From Pseudomonas protegens CHA0 (lineage in GTDB: Bacteria; Pseudomonadota; Gammaproteobacteria; Pseudomonadales; Pseudomonadaceae): 64,000 bases of DNA. The notes beneath the pieces were generated by a model. The model was not told where the DNA came from and did not search any database. It saw only the letters and a program-made list of their open reading frames with translations. Location: NCBI RefSeq assembly GCF_000397205.1, contig NC_021237.1, forward strand, positions 3,163,001-3,227,000. The letters are read 5' to 3'. A program made the translations under genes and the position numbers. Below are positions 61,606-64,000 of this stretch, one piece after another. The stretch's first letter is position 1, and each line of letters opens with the position of its first letter.

Positions 61606-63021
61606 TCAGCGGTTCATCGGCGCGACAAAACGACTCTTGGCCACGGCGTAGACGCCCGGGTCATCGCTGTCGCTGACCTTGAAACTGATGGCCTGGGAGC
61701 TGCTCTGCGCCTTGTCCTGGGTCATCGCCACGGACACCGGCAGGTCGGTGATTTCACCGGGGGCCAGGCTCAGCTCGGTCTTGCCCTGCAGCTCGAAGCC
61801 TTCGCCATCCACCAGGGCCAGGTGGTACTGCTGGCGTTCCTGGGTCTTGTTGATGATCTTCAGGCTGTAGATGTTCTCGATCTGGCCCAGGGCGTTCTCG
61901 CGGAACAGGCCGCGGTCCTTGCTCACGTCCAGGGACACCATCGGCCGCTGCACCAGGGCCAGGGCCAGGGCGCCGATCATCACCAGCAGCACCAGGCTGT
62001 AGCCCACCAGGCGCGGACGCAGCAGGTGGGTCTTGCCGCCTTGCAACTCGTGTTCCGAGGTGTAGGCGATCAGGCCGCGGGCGTAGCCCATCTTGTCCAT
62101 GATCGAGTCGCAGGCGTCGATGCAGGCAGCGCAGCCGATGCACTCCATCTGCAGGCCGTCGCGGATGTCGATGCCGGTAGGGCAGACCTGTACGCACAGC
62201 TGGCAGTCGATGCAGTCGCCCAGGCCGACATCGGCAGGCTTCACATCACGCTTGCGCGGGCCACGGCTTTCGCCGCGCACCGGGTTGTAGGAAATGGTCA
62301 GGGTGTCCTTGTCGAACATCACGCTCTGGAAGCGCGCATAAGGGCACATGTGCATGCACACCGCCTCGCGCAGCCAGCCGGCGTTGATGTAGGTGGCCGC
62401 GGCGAAGAACAGCACCCAGAACAGGCTCAGGCCGCCGATCTGCAGGGTCAGCAGTTCCTGGGCCAGGGGGCGGATGGGGGTGAAGTAGCCAACGAAGGTC
62501 AGGCCGGTGAGCAGGCTGATGCCCAGCCACAGGGTGTGCTTCATGGCCCGGCGGGCCAGCTTGTTCAGGCCCCAGGGCGCGGCCTGCAGCTTGATCCGCT
62601 GGTTGCGCTCGCCCTCGGTGACCTTTTCGCACCACATGAACAGCCAGGTCCACGAGCTTTGCGGGCAGGTGTAGCCGCACCAGACGCGGCCGGCGAACAC
62701 GGTGATGGCGAACAGGCCGAAGGCGCAGATGATCAGCAGCGCCGAGAGGAGGATGAAGTCCTGGGGCCAGAAGGTTGCGCCGAAAATGTGGAACTTGCTT
62801 TCGGCCAGGTCCCAGAGCACGGCCTGGCGGCCACCCCAGTTGAGCCACACGGTGCCGAAGAACAGCAGGAACAGGAAACCTGCTCCGCTCATGCGCAGGG
62901 TGCGGAACAGGCCGCTGAAACTGCGGGTGTAGACGTGTTTGTCAGTGGTCTTCGTCTTCATCTGTGTAGGGCGTGAAGGTTCGAAGGTTTCTACTAATCG
63001 GACGGGGATTCTTTCGCTCAT
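61606..63021 (-). CDS. ccoG: cbb3 oxidase copper/redox assembly protein CcoG (FixG/RdxA)
   Basis: 471 residues from ATG 63021 (MSERIPVRLVETFEPSRPTQ). Five or so membrane helices, the CGYTCPQSSWT motif in the membrane region, two ferredoxin-like 4Fe-4S motifs (GDCIDCQLCVQVCPTGIDIR; MECIGCAACIDACDSIMDKM), and a C-terminal Ig-like periplasmic domain. CcoG reduces Cu(II) for cbb3 oxidase assembly. Usually it lies next to ccoNOQP or the ccoS/ccoI genes; here it follows the PA4131 pattern with mpaR downstream. It likely serves the orphan CcoN4 oxidase among others. Confidence 0.93.
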   Translation of the reverse strand: MSERIPVRLVETFEPSRPTQMKTKTTDKHVYTRSFSGLFRTLRMSGAGFLFLLFFGTVWLNWGGRQAVLWDLAESKFHIFGATFWPQDFILLSALLIICAFGLFAITVFAGRVWCGYTCPQSSWTWLFMWCEKVTEGERNQRIKLQAAPWGLNKLARRAMKHTLWLGISLLTGLTFVGYFTPIRPLAQELLTLQIGGLSLFWVLFFAAATYINAGWLREAVCMHMCPYARFQSVMFDKDTLTISYNPVRGESRGPRKRDVKPADVGLGDCIDCQLCVQVCPTGIDIRDGLQMECIGCAACIDACDSIMDKMGYARGLIAYTSEHELQGGKTHLLRPRLVGYSLVLLVMIGALALALVQRPMVSLDVSKDRGLFRENALGQIENIYSLKIINKTQERQQYHLALVDGEGFELQGKTELSLAPGEITDLPVSVAMTQDKAQSSSQAISFKVSDSDDPGVYAVAKSRFVAPMNR

Positions 63022-63108
63022 GGTCGTTCGCTCATCAGCCTCCATCAGGCCGGGCAACTATGACCACGGATCTGTTTGCATAACAGACTCAGGTATTTGA
63101 TAAAAAAC

Positions 63109-63118
63109 CGGATCAGAT
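63109..63118. promoter_or_regulatory. CGGATCAGAT decamer upstream of ccoG
   Basis: The same ten bases occur at 32992-33001 upstream of ccoN4, about 90 bases from the ccoG start here. Its inner ATCAG is an Anr half-site. It might be a binding site shared by the two loci. Confidence 0.3.
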
Positions 63119-63229
63119 GGCCCTTTGCAGCGCCCCTGCGACAACTTGCCGTACCCCCTCAGGTGCCACCAGGGAGGGCTGCAGGCCGTGCTGGCACAGG
63201 GCCGCGGAGCGGGCCCTGATCCAGGTCAG

Positions 63230-63463
63230 TCAAATCACCGAATCACCTTCACTGGCTTTCAGATGGCGCCGGCCGTCGGTGGCACCTGCTACGGTCAATG
63301 CGTCGGCTTCTGCTTCGGTGATGTAGACCCGCTCGCCACCGAGGTCCACCGCCGACATCGACTTGGCGCTGTCGGTGATGATGGTCACGGCGCTCGCCGG
63401 GAGGTGCTGGTGCAGGGTTTCGGTGTCGAAATAGCAGGTCTGGTTTTCGATGCGCAGGCTCAT
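63230..63463 (-). CDS. DUF3203 family protein
   Basis: 77 residues, MSLRIENQTCYFDTETLHQH at the start and VDLGGERVYITEAEADALTV in the middle, which I recognise as the Pseudomonas-specific DUF3203 family. Soluble, cytosolic, unknown function. Upstream of it (63464-63739) lie a REP-like inverted pair and no other gene. Confidence 0.78.
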   Translation of the reverse strand: MSLRIENQTCYFDTETLHQHLPASAVTIITDSAKSMSAVDLGGERVYITEAEADALTVAGATDGRRHLKASEGDSVI

Positions 63464-63578
63464 GGCGGTTACCTCAAGGCAATGGCTGTACAGGTTAGGG
63501 CGCAGGGGCTGGCCAGGGTTCGACCACGGCGATCAACGGTGGCTGGGCAGGCGCTGGCAGGCGCTGGCGCAGGCTTGT

Positions 63579-63660
63579 GCAGGAACTGGCTGGCCAGCGA
63601 AGGCGTCCGTGGGGTTGGCAGCCGGCTTGGGGCCTCTTCTCCGGCAAGCCGGTTCCTGCG
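63579..63660. repeat. Degenerate REP doublet
   Basis: GCAGGAACTGGCTGGCCAGC and an inverted GCCGGTTCCTGC, a divergent variant of the same REP family, upstream of the MgtC-type gene. Confidence 0.6.
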
Positions 63661-63739
63661 GTGGTGGTGATGGCGGCACCTTTTGCTGGCGGGCGCGGTC
63701 CATCGCTCAGGAACCCGCGAAGGGACGAGGAGCGATCGC

Positions 63740-64000
63740 ATGAACACCTGGTGGCAAGAAGTCTGGCTGACCCTGCAATACGAATTCGCCGATATCGGCG
63801 ATGCCCGGCAACTGACCCAGATCACCCTGCGGCTGCTGGTGGCGGCCCTGCTGGGGGGCATTCTGGGCTTCGAACGCGAGCACCAGGGCAAGGCCGCCGG
63901 GGTTCGCACCCATATGCTGGTGGCCATGGGCGCGGCCCTGTTCGTGCTGGTGCCGAGCCTGTCCGGGGCCCAGGCCGATGCCATGAGCCGGGTGCTCCAG
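63740..64000 (+). CDS. MgtC/SapB family membrane protein (5' part)
   Basis: The frame opens at ATG 63740 (GAGGAG upstream) and runs beyond the window; 87 codons are visible. MNTWWQEVWLTLQYEFADIG is followed by LTQITLRLLVAALLGGILGF and the MgtC signature GFEREHQGKAAGVRTHMLVA. MgtC/SapB proteins are inner-membrane proteins linked to magnesium limitation and intramacrophage growth in pathogens; exact role here unknown. Confidence 0.85.
   Translation, partial: MNTWWQEVWLTLQYEFADIGDARQLTQITLRLLVAALLGGILGFEREHQGKAAGVRTHMLVAMGAALFVLVPSLSGAQADAMSRVLQ

Overview
The window is a high-GC gammaproteobacterial chromosome segment that reads as Pseudomonas, most likely the fluorescens/protegens/chlororaphis group. 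The grounds are: MuxABC-OpmB, an orphan ccoN with MpaR- and CcoG-type genes, a MucR-type MHYT-GGDEF-EAL protein, a PhdA/PdtB-type secretion cluster, and many copies of the extragenic palindrome built on GTAGGAGCCGGCTTGCCGGC. Species assignment is inference. No tRNA, rRNA, CRISPR array or complete insertion sequence was seen.

Layout. 0-5.9 kb: a TetR regulator divergent from an old-yellow-enzyme/SDR pair, two small unknown genes, then a LuxR-type regulator divergent from a PotF-like periplasmic binding protein. 6.1-11.0 kb: a shortened VgrG followed by an accessory stretch that is partly AT-rich (a DUF6896-like pair, a 59-codon ORF, a lipase-like hydrolase, a membrane protein and a DUF1963-like protein). 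11.4-14.6 kb: a small P-loop kinase, and a LysR regulator divergent from a truncated hydrolase plus an MFS exporter. 15.3-25.6 kb: the most striking block, one long operon-like run: PhdA-like Phd/DUF772 fusion, TpsB transporter, DUF2341-LamG-ExbB fusion, ExbD, TonB, porin, coiled-coil periplasmic protein, YbjN protein, PpiC isomerase, and finally a LysR-type regulator. It matches from memory the P. aeruginosa PA0691-PA0701 (Pdt/PUMA3) region, but no TpsA exoprotein gene is present in the window.

25.6-31.2 kb: a large orphan protein (649 aa), GNAT, Asp/Glu racemase, AraC and small unknowns. 31.2-35.3 kb: orphan cbb3 subunit CcoN (CcoN4 type) with a small membrane partner, divergent from a siroheme nitrite/sulfite reductase and its DUF934 partner. 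Their usual neighbours, an MpaR-like MocR regulator and CcoG, lie 25-30 kb away at 60.0-63.0 kb. 35.5-41.4 kb: an octaheme cytochrome with HEAT/TPR-like repeats, a DUF3313 lipoprotein, and a DUF3829/J-domain pair. 41.7-43.7 kb: SRPBCC, DJ-1-like and Tpx proteins. 43.9-53.0 kb: muxABC-opmB efflux operon. 53.2-56.3 kb: MucR-type c-di-GMP protein and an SDR. 56.5-59.7 kb: a type VI secretion-like island with two tandem PoNe-immunity paralogues and an effector-like scaffold without a recognisable toxin domain. 60.0-64.0 kb: mpaR, ccoG, a DUF3203-type protein and the 5' end of an MgtC/SapB gene cut by the window edge.

All family calls come from reading motifs by eye. Comparisons with P. aeruginosa locus numbers are recollection of published gene order, not a search result.
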